A stretch of 6,402 bases of DNA from Candidatus Woesearchaeota archaeon (GTDB taxonomy: Archaea; Nanobdellota; Nanobdellia; Woesearchaeales; GW2011-AR4): NCBI GenBank assembly GCA_018303645.1, contig JAGVXR010000042.1, positions 1-6,402 on the forward strand, written 5' to 3'. Below are positions 1 through 5,004 of the stretch, piece after piece. Under the pieces are notes generated by a model. It had not been told where the DNA came from. It worked only from the letters and a program-made list of their open reading frames with translations, and ran no database searches. Position numbers and translations under genes: made by a program. Numbering within the stretch: position 1 is the stretch's first letter; the number at the start of each line of letters is the position of its first letter.

Positions 1-1155
1 ATGCGCCTTGTTACAACTAATTTAACATTCAAGGAAGTACAGCCAAAACTGAAAGAGCTGGTTGACACTATGTTTAAAACAGTCCCTTCAGGAGTCGGCT
101 CAAGGGGATTTGTTGATGCAAGCAAATCACAGTTCAAGGAAATAATGTCCGATGGCTCAAAATGGTGCGTTGAAAACGGCTATGGATGGAAAGAAGATTT
201 GGAAAGGACTGAAGGCTATGGAAAAATAGACTGGGCAGAGCCTGAAAAAGTAAGCTCAAAGGCGATTGAAAGGGGAATAAAACAGCTTGGAACATTAGGC
301 TCTGGAAATCATTATCTGGAGATTCAAATCGTAAAAGCTGAAAACATTTTTGACGAGGAGCTTGCAAAAAAATTTGGAATTAATGAAGCAGAGCAGGTTG
401 TTGTGATGGTTCACTGCGGCTCAAGGGGATTTGGGCATCAGATCGGAACTGATTACTTGAGAATTTTTGAAGGAGTGATGAAAAAGTATAACATTGAGGT
501 TTATGACAGGGAGTTGGCATGCGCGCCTTTCCAAAGCAATGAAGGCCAGGATTATTACAAGGCAATGGCTTGCGCTGCAAACATGGCATTTTCAAACCGC
601 CAAGTCATCTTGCACAGGATAAGGGAAGGATTTTCAAAAGTTTTCCACACAGAGGCTGAAAAACTCGAGATGCACATGGTCTATGATGTTGCCCACAATA
701 TAGCAAAGCTTGAAGAGCATACAATTGACGGGCACAGGAAAAAACTGGTTGTGCACAGAAAGGGTTCAACAAGGGCATTTCCTCCCGGGCATCCAGAACT
801 TGCGCCTATTTTCCAGAAGACAGGGCAGCCTGTAATCATAGGCGGCTCAATGGAAACAGGAAGCTTTTTGCTTGTCGGCACTCAGAAAGCAATGGACGAA
901 ACCTTTGGAAGCACTGCGCACGGCTCAGGAAGGACAATGTCAAGGGCTGCTGCAAAGCACCAGGTAAGGGGCGAGCAGCTGCAGAAAGACATGGAAAAAA
1001 GAGGCATTTATGTAAAGGCAACTTCAATGTCCGGGCTGGCGGAAGAGGCAGGATTTGCATACAAAAATATAAATGATGTAATTGACGCTGTTTCGCAGGC
1101 GGGAATTTCAAAGCCGGTGGTAAAATTAATTCCTTGCGGCAACGTGAAAGGTTAG
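1..1155 (+). CDS. rtcB: RtcB, GTP- and Mn2+-dependent RNA-splicing ligase (5'-truncated)
   Basis: RtcB joins RNA 2',3'-cyclic-phosphate or 3'-phosphate ends to 5'-OH ends through a guanylated histidine; it ligates tRNA exons after intron removal and repairs broken RNA. Seen here: GSGNH (His104), MVHCGSRGFGHQ (His138), YDVAHN (His232), GSTRAFPPGHPEL (259-267 area), GGSMETGSF (281-289) and TAHGSGRTMSR, in which His307 corresponds to the guanylated histidine (His404 in the Pyrococcus enzyme, from memory). These positions run about 97 residues behind the Pyrococcus numbering. The ATG at base 1 is therefore an internal Met just after the DxxCG motif, and roughly 100 N-terminal residues, including the metal-binding Asp and Cys, lie outside the window. 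The C-terminus is intact. The TAG stop is 10 nt before the ZIP gene, with archease next, so this is the first visible gene of an operon. No intein is visible in this part. Confidence 0.97.
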   Translation: MRLVTTNLTFKEVQPKLKELVDTMFKTVPSGVGSRGFVDASKSQFKEIMSDGSKWCVENGYGWKEDLERTEGYGKIDWAEPEKVSSKAIERGIKQLGTLGSGNHYLEIQIVKAENIFDEELAKKFGINEAEQVVVMVHCGSRGFGHQIGTDYLRIFEGVMKKYNIEVYDRELACAPFQSNEGQDYYKAMACAANMAFSNRQVILHRIREGFSKVFHTEAEKLEMHMVYDVAHNIAKLEEHTIDGHRKKLVVHRKGSTRAFPPGHPELAPIFQKTGQPVIIGGSMETGSFLLVGTQKAMDETFGSTAHGSGRTMSRAAAKHQVRGEQLQKDMEKRGIYVKATSMSGLAEEAGFAYKNINDVIDAVSQAGISKPVVKLIPCGNVKG

Positions 1156-1165
1156 GTTTAATAAA

Positions 1166-1915
1166 ATGCCATCAACCTTGCTACAAATCCTCATCGCAGT
1201 CCTGATAGTCAGCCTAGTGTCAATTCTTGGAATCCTGATTTTTTTCCGCAAAAAAACACTAAACAGAATTTTGTTTTTTCTTGTGAGCTTTGCAGCAGGC
1301 ACTTTGCTTGGGGCAGCTTTTCTTGACTTGCTTCCCGAGGCGCTTGAAGGCGGCTTCAAAGAAAGCGTTCCTGTTTTTATTTTGCTTGGCATGCTGTCAT
1401 TCTTCATTCTGGAGAAATTCCTTTACTGGCACCACCATCATGCGGGGCACGAGCATGAAGAAGTGCACGGATTTACATACCTAAATATCGTTGGAGACGC
1501 AATCCACAACTTTCTTGACGGCGCTGTGATTGCAATAAGCTTCATGAACAATACGGCGCTTGGAATCATAACGACAATAGCGATTATTGCGCACGAAATA
1601 CCGCAGGAAATAGCAGATTTTTCAATTTTGATTTATGGCGGATTCTCAAAGGCAAAGGCACTTGTTTACAATTTCCTGACAGCCCTGACTGCAGTGATAG
1701 GAGCTTTGGCTGCTTACTTTTACTCAGGCGCAATAGAGAATTCAACCATTTTTCTCACCTCTTTTGCAGTAGGCGGATTTGTTTACATAGCAAGCACAGA
1801 CTTGATTCCGGAAATTCACAAGGAAAAGGACTTAAAAAAATCGCTTGTCCAGCTAGTTTTGCTTGCACTTGGAATATTTTTTATATGGCTTGTAGGAGAA
1901 TTATTCAGGCATTGA
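1166..1915 (+). CDS. ZIP-family divalent metal transporter
   Basis: This is a 249-residue polytopic membrane protein of the ZIP (Zrt/Irt-like) family, which moves Zn2+, Mn2+ or Fe2+ into the cytoplasm. Hydrophobic segments lie at about 5-27, 34-56, 67-87, 105-128, 131-157, 165-188, 193-213 and 227-246, giving the usual eight. The metal-path signatures are HNFLDG (His114, Asn115, Asp118) in the fourth segment and HEIPQE (His143, Glu144, Glu148) in the fifth. The loop between segments 3 and 4 (88-101) is histidine-rich (WHHHHAGHEHEEVH), typical of ZIP metal-sensing loops. The length matches short prokaryotic ZIPs. The start is the first ATG after rtcB, preceded by a weak AGGT at 1154-1157, which overlaps the rtcB stop. 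It lies between rtcB and archease; RtcB is Mn2+-dependent, so Mn2+ is a reasonable but unproven substrate. The sequence alone does not settle metal specificity. Confidence 0.93.
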   Translation: MPSTLLQILIAVLIVSLVSILGILIFFRKKTLNRILFFLVSFAAGTLLGAAFLDLLPEALEGGFKESVPVFILLGMLSFFILEKFLYWHHHHAGHEHEEVHGFTYLNIVGDAIHNFLDGAVIAISFMNNTALGIITTIAIIAHEIPQEIADFSILIYGGFSKAKALVYNFLTALTAVIGALAAYFYSGAIENSTIFLTSFAVGGFVYIASTDLIPEIHKEKDLKKSLVQLVLLALGIFFIWLVGELFRH

Positions 1916-1916
1916 A

Positions 1917-2363
1917 ATGAACATCAACAACGACAAAAGGAAATACAGGTTTCTGGAAAACATTGCAATCGCTGACATCGCTTACGAAGCTTATGGAAAG
2001 GACTTGAATGAAATGTTTGAGAATTCTGCAATGGCTATTTTTGAACTGAGCGCCAATCTCAAGACAGTTGAGGCAAAGAAAAAAACTGAGTTTGAATTGG
2101 AAAATGAAAAAATTGAAAATTTATTGTACGATTTCCTGTCAGAAATCTTGTTCTTGAAAGATTCAAAATACATGGTTTTTAAAAAAGTTAAAGTCTTAAT
2201 CAAGGAAAATAAAAAATATCAACTTAAGGCGATTCTTGAGGGCGATACAATAAATCCCAAAAGACAGCAATTGGAAAATGACATAAAAGCTGTCACAATG
2301 CACATGTTTGAGGTTAAGAAGGAAAAAAATATGTGGAAGGCAGTTGTTGTTGTGGATATTTAA
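1917..2363 (+). CDS. Archease, RtcB activator
   Basis: Archease is a small protein that speeds guanylation of RtcB and makes it a multiple-turnover ligase. At 148 residues it has the usual family length. Family features seen: the N-terminal YRFLE...ADIAYEAYGKDLNEMFENSAMAIFEL region (residues 10-44), a central LLYDFLSEILFL helix (69-80), KAVTMH with His129, and the C-terminal VVVVDI. Asp20 of ADI and Asp147 of VVVVDI correspond to the acidic residues linked to metal binding in this family (from memory). The ATG comes 1 nt after the ZIP stop and has no well-placed Shine-Dalgarno (a GGAG sits 18 nt upstream), so translation is probably coupled to the ZIP gene. Oddity: family members usually read EHTADI, whereas here it is ENIAIADI, two residues longer with His replaced by Asn. 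Its proximity to rtcB supports the assignment strongly. Confidence 0.93.
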   Translation: MNINNDKRKYRFLENIAIADIAYEAYGKDLNEMFENSAMAIFELSANLKTVEAKKKTEFELENEKIENLLYDFLSEILFLKDSKYMVFKKVKVLIKENKKYQLKAILEGDTINPKRQQLENDIKAVTMHMFEVKKEKNMWKAVVVVDI

Positions 2364-2371
2364 ACAAAACA

Positions 2372-2379
2372 TTTAAATA
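2372..2379 (+). promoter_or_regulatory. TATA box of the Rieske gene (leaderless promoter)
   Basis: TTTAAATA lies in the 38-nt gap after archease. It is preceded by an A-rich stretch (AAAACA) compatible with a BRE. Its first T is exactly 30 nt before the A of the ATG at 2402, so transcription should begin at or next to the start codon. No Shine-Dalgarno is present before that ATG, in agreement with a leaderless mRNA. Confidence 0.65.
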
Positions 2380-2401
2380 AAATTAAGATATAACAATTAA
2401 C

Positions 2402-2716
2402 ATGGAAATACATCTTGCAAACGACAGCGATATCAGAGAAGGCGAAACAAAAGAAGTTGATTTTGCAGGACGTCCAGCTATTTTGTTTAGGTTAAATGGA
2501 GAAGTGCATGCTTATATCAATTGCTGTACACATGTTGGAGGTCCAATGAAATTGAAGGTAAAGCCAGACACTGCTTACTTGGACTGCACATGGCACGACT
2601 CTCATTTTGATGCAAAAACAGGGCAATGCTTGAGGGAGCCTGCTCCTCTGGATTCAAAATTAATCAAGTTGCCCATACAAGTGAAAGAAGGAAAAGTTTT
2701 CTATGTGTATACTTAG
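2402..2716 (+). CDS. Single-domain Rieske [2Fe-2S] protein
   Basis: This is a 104-residue soluble Rieske-type iron-sulfur protein, probably an electron carrier in the cytoplasm. The cluster motifs are complete: C42-T-H44 and C62-T-W-H65, separated by 17 residues, in the typical contexts CCTHVGGPM and CTWHDSHFDAKTGQCLREPAP. No signal peptide, membrane anchor or catalytic oxygenase domain is present, so it resembles the small ferredoxin subunits of dioxygenase systems or the NirD type rather than the respiratory bc1 Rieske. The usual GWxFD after the second motif is here DSHFD. It is monocistronic with its own TATA box, and there is no partner reductase or oxygenase in the window, so its redox partner is unknown. 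The start is fixed by the promoter spacing. The stop faces the convergent hydrolase gene 22 nt away. Confidence 0.9.
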   Translation: MEIHLANDSDIREGETKEVDFAGRPAILFRLNGEVHAYINCCTHVGGPMKLKVKPDTAYLDCTWHDSHFDAKTGQCLREPAPLDSKLIKLPIQVKEGKVFYVYT

Positions 2717-2750
2717 CTAAAATAAATAAAATTTATAATTATTTTCTCTT
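2717..2750. terminator. AT-rich terminator region between convergent genes
   Basis: Only 22 nt separate the converging stop codons. The region is almost entirely A and T. Read on the minus strand it gives T-rich tracts (ATTTTATTTATTTTAG, plus-strand 2718-2733), and on the plus strand it continues into TTATTTTCTCTT. Archaeal termination often relies on T-runs without a hairpin, so this could stop both transcripts. It is a weak, composition-based call. Confidence 0.35.
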
Positions 2751-3287
2751 CAATAATTGCCTTGTAGTCAAAAACTTCACACCTTTTTTCCTGAGCAATT
2801 CCAATTCCTTTTTCTCATTCTTCTTGGAAACGGGCTTTATAGCATCTTTTATGACATAAGTTTCAACGCCCATTTTTATTAACCCCAAAACAGCCGCCTT
2901 GACGCAATAGTCGGTTGCGACTCCGTAAACATACGCTTTTTTTACATTTTTCAGGATTTTTTTTGTGTTTGGATTGGAGAAAACATCATGCTCCTGCTTC
3001 AAAATGCAAAGGTTGTTGCGTTTCAAAATTTTTTTTAACTGCAATTTGCTTAATTTTTTATTTGGAACGAAAACTGCATTATCAATATCTGTTTCTGGAA
3101 TCTTTTTATGCACCAGCATTTTATGGCTGTCAATTGAGGCTATTACGGAAATGCCATTCTTATCTGCAAACTCCGTAATCATCTTCAGATTAGGAATTAT
3201 CTCCTCTGCGCCCGGCACATAAAGCTTGCCACCCATGCGCATGAAATCGTATTGGGTGTCAATGTCAAAGAAGATTACATTTTTCAT
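2739..3287 (-). CDS. Nicotinamidase/isochorismatase-family cysteine hydrolase with shortened metal-site loop
   Basis: This is a 182-residue cytoplasmic hydrolase of the isochorismatase-like fold. The catalytic triad is visible: Asp10 in FFDIDTQYDF, Lys97 in CILKQEHDVFSNPN, and the nucleophile Cys128 in YGVATDYCVKAAVLG, the nicotinamidase-type signature. GGKLYVPGAEEIIPNL (19-34) and KDAIKPV (147-153) also fit the family. Hydrolysis of nicotinamide to nicotinate for NAD salvage is the most likely activity, but other amides are possible. Asp53 and His55 (SIDSH) match two metal ligands. The following segment, which in relatives carries another ligand in a PPHC...GTxGQ loop, is absent: the sequence passes from SIDSH through KMLVH directly to KKIPET. 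His60 might substitute. The frame is intact, so this is not a pseudogene by sequence. The ATG lies 30 nt after a TATA box and has no Shine-Dalgarno. It is downstream of, but transcribed separately from, the ACT-domain gene. Confidence 0.85.
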   Translation of the reverse strand: MKNVIFFDIDTQYDFMRMGGKLYVPGAEEIIPNLKMITEFADKNGISVIASIDSHKMLVHKKIPETDIDNAVFVPNKKLSKLQLKKILKRNNLCILKQEHDVFSNPNTKKILKNVKKAYVYGVATDYCVKAAVLGLIKMGVETYVIKDAIKPVSKKNEKKELELLRKKGVKFLTTRQLLKRK

Positions 3288-3309
3288 TCAGAAAAATAAT
3301 TTTATGCAG

Positions 3310-3317
3310 TTTATAAA
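3310..3317 (-). promoter_or_regulatory. TATA box of the cysteine hydrolase gene
   Basis: On the minus strand TTTATAAA runs from 3317 to 3310, preceded by AAACAATA (a possible BRE). Its first T is exactly 30 nt upstream of the A of the ATG at 3287, the same spacing as for the Rieske and ACT-domain genes. It lies in the 46-nt gap after the ACT-domain gene, so the hydrolase has its own leaderless promoter even if some read-through occurs. Confidence 0.7.
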
Positions 3318-3333
3318 TATTGTTTCTGGGAAA

Positions 3334-3990
3334 CTAAGCCGCCATAATCTTTTCTAAGCTGTTTATTACATTTAAGGCCCTGAGCAAGTCATCTTTTTTT
3401 ATAAATACCAGCAGTTCAGGCGCGCAGCTTATGATTTCAACGATGTTTATGTCCTCGGCATTCAGGCTTGAAGATATCAGGGACAGTATGCCTTTAGTTT
3501 TTGAAGCTTCTGGCGCGAAATGAAGGTTTATTTCAACCAAATTCCTTTCTATGGAAATGCAATCAGTTTTTGAAAAATAATTGAAAAACTTGTCAAGATT
3601 CTTTTCATCTATTATTATCCTGATGCTCTCTTCTGCCTGGATTATCCTTATTACCTCACCCTTTTCAACGTCCACAATTGAGTTTATCTTATTTAACTGC
3701 TCCAAAATTCTCCTGCTTTTTTTAAGGCAGATGTCAATAATATTGCTTCTTGTTTTTACGCCTATTTTTGAAAATAGCTTTTTTAGTTCTGCTTCTGACT
3801 TATGCTTTTCCTCTTTTTTATAACGCCTTATCGCACTGATGACTGCATCCAGATTTTTTTCTTCTAAATCCATAGTTTTTATAATGTATCTGGACAGGGC
3901 CCTTAGGCTTATTATGTTCCTGAACAGGCACTTCCTTATTATGAAGTCATTGTCCAGAAATACCTTTACTTTCTCTGCTATATGTGTCAT
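3334..3990 (-). CDS. ACT-domain protein with basic N-terminal region; candidate regulator
   Basis: The protein has 218 residues. The C-terminal part (about 150-218) looks like an ACT domain of the aspartokinase type: a strand VEINLHFAP, a helix SKTKGILSLISSSL, then EDINIVEIISCAPELLVFIKKDDLLRALNVINSL. ACT domains usually bind amino acids and control a partner. Residues 110-140 (GEVIRIIQAEESIRIIIDEKNLDKFFNYF) may form a second, degenerate ACT-like unit. The N-terminal half is helical and basic, with RALSRYIIKTMDLEEKNLDAV (from about 30) followed by ISAIRRYKKEEKHK, which could be a winged-helix-like DNA-binding segment, but I see no certain HTH. The start is taken as the ATG at 3990, because a TATA box lies exactly 30 nt upstream; an in-frame GTG at 3999 would add three residues and fits the promoter less well. 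It is divergent from the aroF-trpE operon, so regulation of that operon is a reasonable but untested idea. No enzyme domain is present. Confidence 0.8.
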   Translation of the reverse strand: MTHIAEKVKVFLDNDFIIRKCLFRNIISLRALSRYIIKTMDLEEKNLDAVISAIRRYKKEEKHKSEAELKKLFSKIGVKTRSNIIDICLKKSRRILEQLNKINSIVDVEKGEVIRIIQAEESIRIIIDEKNLDKFFNYFSKTDCISIERNLVEINLHFAPEASKTKGILSLISSSLNAEDINIVEIISCAPELLVFIKKDDLLRALNVINSLEKIMAA

Positions 3991-4012
3991 AAAAGACACA
4001 ATTAAGCTTTTA

Positions 4013-4020
4013 TTTATAAA
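4013..4020 (-). promoter_or_regulatory. TATA box of the ACT-domain gene
   Basis: TTTATAAA read on the minus strand from 4020 to 4013 begins exactly 30 nt before the A of the ATG at 3990 and is preceded by CACAAAA, a plausible BRE. ACACAA (3996-4001) and TTGTGT (4023-4028) form a 6-bp inverted repeat flanking the box, which could be a small operator. The TATA box of the divergent promoter begins 24 nt further right. Confidence 0.7.
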
Positions 4021-4043
4021 TTTTGTGTATTTGTGGCATAAGG

Positions 4044-4051
4044 TTTATAAA
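4044..4051 (+). promoter_or_regulatory. Probable TATA box of the aroF-trpE operon
   Basis: TTTATAAA is identical to the two minus-strand boxes nearby and is the best plus-strand match in the intergenic region. The expected transcription start is about 4074-4075, which coincides with an ATG (31 nt from the first T) and leaves a leader of about 100 nt before aroF. Weaker alternatives are TTTATAAT (4088-4095) and TTTATATT (4122-4129). The latter would start transcription near 4152 and would leave out the leader reading frame. Confidence 0.55.
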
Positions 4052-4060
4052 GATTCATTC

Positions 4061-4119
4061 AGCAGAATAGCACTATGAACTTAGCTATTTATAATCACAA
4101 ATCTGAACTTCATTCTGCT
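4061..4119. repeat. Inverted repeat AGCAGAAT / ATTCTGCT and direct repeats in the aroF leader
   Basis: AGCAGAAT at 4061-4068 is exactly reverse-complementary to ATTCTGCT at 4112-4119, 51 nt apart. Two 7-mers are repeated directly in the same span: TTCATTC (4054-4060 and 4109-4115) and TGAACTT (4076-4082 and 4104-4110). The left arm lies upstream of the predicted transcription start, so the inverted repeat would act as DNA sites (for example paired operators) rather than as an RNA hairpin. No known operator consensus is recognised. Confidence 0.4.
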
Positions 4120-4146
4120 AGTTTATATTCTGTAAACTGGTGTTAA
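4075..4146 (+). CDS. Putative 23-residue leader peptide before aroF
   Basis: This small open frame starts with an ATG 31 nt downstream of the first T of a consensus TATA box and has no Shine-Dalgarno, so it would be the leaderless first cistron of the aroF-trpE mRNA. It begins MNLAIYNHKSEL and ends SLYSVNWC before TAA. It holds two Tyr codons (4090-4092 and 4126-4128), two His codons, no Phe, and one Trp codon (4138-4140) second from last. Its stop is 17 nt before the aroF Shine-Dalgarno. There is no protein homology that I recognise. Its value as a call rests on promoter spacing and on a Trp codon in front of an operon encoding trpE. Alternative: a chance reading frame in AT-rich DNA with the true promoter further downstream. 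Confidence 0.45.
   Translation: MNLAIYNHKSELHSASLYSVNWC
4116..4142 (+). promoter_or_regulatory. Potential RNA hairpin overlapping the leader Trp codon
   Basis: AGTTTA (4120-4125) pairs perfectly with TAAACT (4133-4138) around a 7-nt loop. The stem can extend outward by U-G, C-G, G-U and U-G pairs to 4116-4142. The 3' arm covers the Asn-Trp codons and the start of the Cys codon of the leader frame. The stem is AU-rich and weak, with no T-run right after it, so it does not look like a classical terminator. Confidence 0.3.
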
Positions 4147-4163
4147 CTCAATTCCATATATCC

Positions 4164-4169
4164 GGAGGT
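4164..4169 (+). promoter_or_regulatory. Strong Shine-Dalgarno site deciding the aroF start
   Basis: GGAGGT sits 6 nt before the ATG at 4176. It fixes this ATG as the start and argues against the in-frame GTG at 4140, which has no ribosome-binding site and would lie inside the leader frame. The GGAGG is preceded by the palindrome TCCGGA. Confidence 0.85.
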
Positions 4170-4175
4170 TTTAAA

Positions 4176-5003
4176 ATGATAAAAAGTCAGCTATACAAAC
4201 TAGTAACTCGTGAATTTAAACCTAACAACACTATAGTTAATGTCAATGGTGTAAAGATAGGCGGAAAAGAGATTATAGTAATTGCAGGACCCTGTGCTGT
4301 TGAAGATGAAGATCAAATAATTTCCATAGCTAGAAATATAAAAAAATCAGGGGCTAAAATCTTGCGTGGTGGCGCGTTCAAGCCTAGAACTTCTCCCTAT
4401 AGTTTCCAAGGATTGGGCAAGCAAGGCTTAAAGATATTGGCAAAAGCAAGAGAGATAACGAGAATGCCTATAGCGACCGAGGTAATGGACACTGAAAATA
4501 CAAAACTAGTTTGCAACTATGCTGATATTTTACAAGTTGGCTCAAGAAATGCTCAAAATTTTAGTTTATTAAAAAAATTAGGCAAATGTAATAAACCTGT
4601 ATTACTTAAGCGGGGTATGTCACAAACTTTAGAAGAATTTTTGTCAGCAGCAGAATATATTCTAAAAGAAGGCAACCCACATGTTATTCTATGTGAACGT
4701 GGCATAAGAACATTTGAAACAGCAACACGTAATACACTAGACCTCAGCATAGTACCTCTAATAAAACAGCGCACACATCTACCTATAATTGTAGATCCAA
4801 GTCACGGTACCGGATTAAGAAATCTCATTACACCAATGAGCAAAGCAGCAATAGCTGCTGGTGCTGATGGATTATTAATAGAAGTCCATGACGAACCTGA
4901 AATAGCTAAATCTGATGGTCATCAATCGTTAAATATTGCAGAATTCCAACATTTAATGCTAGAATTAAAAAGTATATCTAAAGCAGTCGGGAGGACTTTG
5001 TAA
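4176..5003 (+). CDS. aroF: DAHP synthase, type I-beta, without the N-terminal regulatory domain
   Basis: 3-deoxy-D-arabino-heptulosonate-7-phosphate synthase (275 residues) condenses phosphoenolpyruvate with erythrose 4-phosphate, the first step of the shikimate route to Trp, Tyr and Phe. Seen: VIAGPCAVE with metal-ligand Cys40, KILRGGAFKPRTSPYSFQGLG (61-81), ILQVGSRNAQN (118-128), VLLKRGM with Lys145, ILCERGIRTFETATRNTLD (171-189), DPSHGTG with His210, LIEVH with Glu236 and KSDG with Asp247. The four metal ligands Cys, His, Glu and Asp are all present. The length is close to that of short archaeal enzymes. The N-terminus, however, (YKLVTREFKPNNTIV...VNGVKIGG) matches the linker that follows the ferredoxin-like regulatory domain in long bacterial enzymes, while the domain itself is missing. 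Feedback by Tyr/Phe through that domain is therefore not expected. A GGGAGGA near the 3' end serves trpE, whose ATG starts 1 nt after the TAA. Confidence 0.96.
   Translation: MIKSQLYKLVTREFKPNNTIVNVNGVKIGGKEIIVIAGPCAVEDEDQIISIARNIKKSGAKILRGGAFKPRTSPYSFQGLGKQGLKILAKAREITRMPIATEVMDTENTKLVCNYADILQVGSRNAQNFSLLKKLGKCNKPVLLKRGMSQTLEEFLSAAEYILKEGNPHVILCERGIRTFETATRNTLDLSIVPLIKQRTHLPIIVDPSHGTGLRNLITPMSKAAIAAGADGLLIEVHDEPEIAKSDGHQSLNIAEFQHLMLELKSISKAVGRTL
4990..4994 (+). promoter_or_regulatory. Shine-Dalgarno site of trpE inside aroF
   Basis: GGAGG, within GGGAGGA, lies 10 nt before the ATG at 5005, in the last codons of aroF. It supports the trpE start and ties the two genes into one translated unit. 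Confidence 0.75.
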
Positions 5004-5004
5004 T

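Noticed and set aside
134..1111. Several minus-strand open frames opposite rtcB (134-367, 380-595, 681-881, 836-1111)
   Set aside because: They are shadows of the rtcB coding strand, with Phe/Leu/Ser/Pro-rich, low-complexity products and no start signals.
2626..3222. Plus-strand open frames within and beyond the Rieske gene and opposite the hydrolase
   Set aside because: They overlap well-supported genes in other frames and encode no recognisable domain.
3988..3999. GTG at 3999 as the start of the ACT-domain gene
   Set aside because: The ATG at 3990 is exactly 30 nt from the TATA box, matching two other genes in the window; the GTG would be only 21 nt away.
4140..4178. Upstream in-frame GTG at 4140 as the start of the DAHP synthase (12 more residues)
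   Set aside because: It has no Shine-Dalgarno, overlaps the leader frame and would place the GGAGGT site inside the gene; the ATG at 4176 has ideal spacing to that site.
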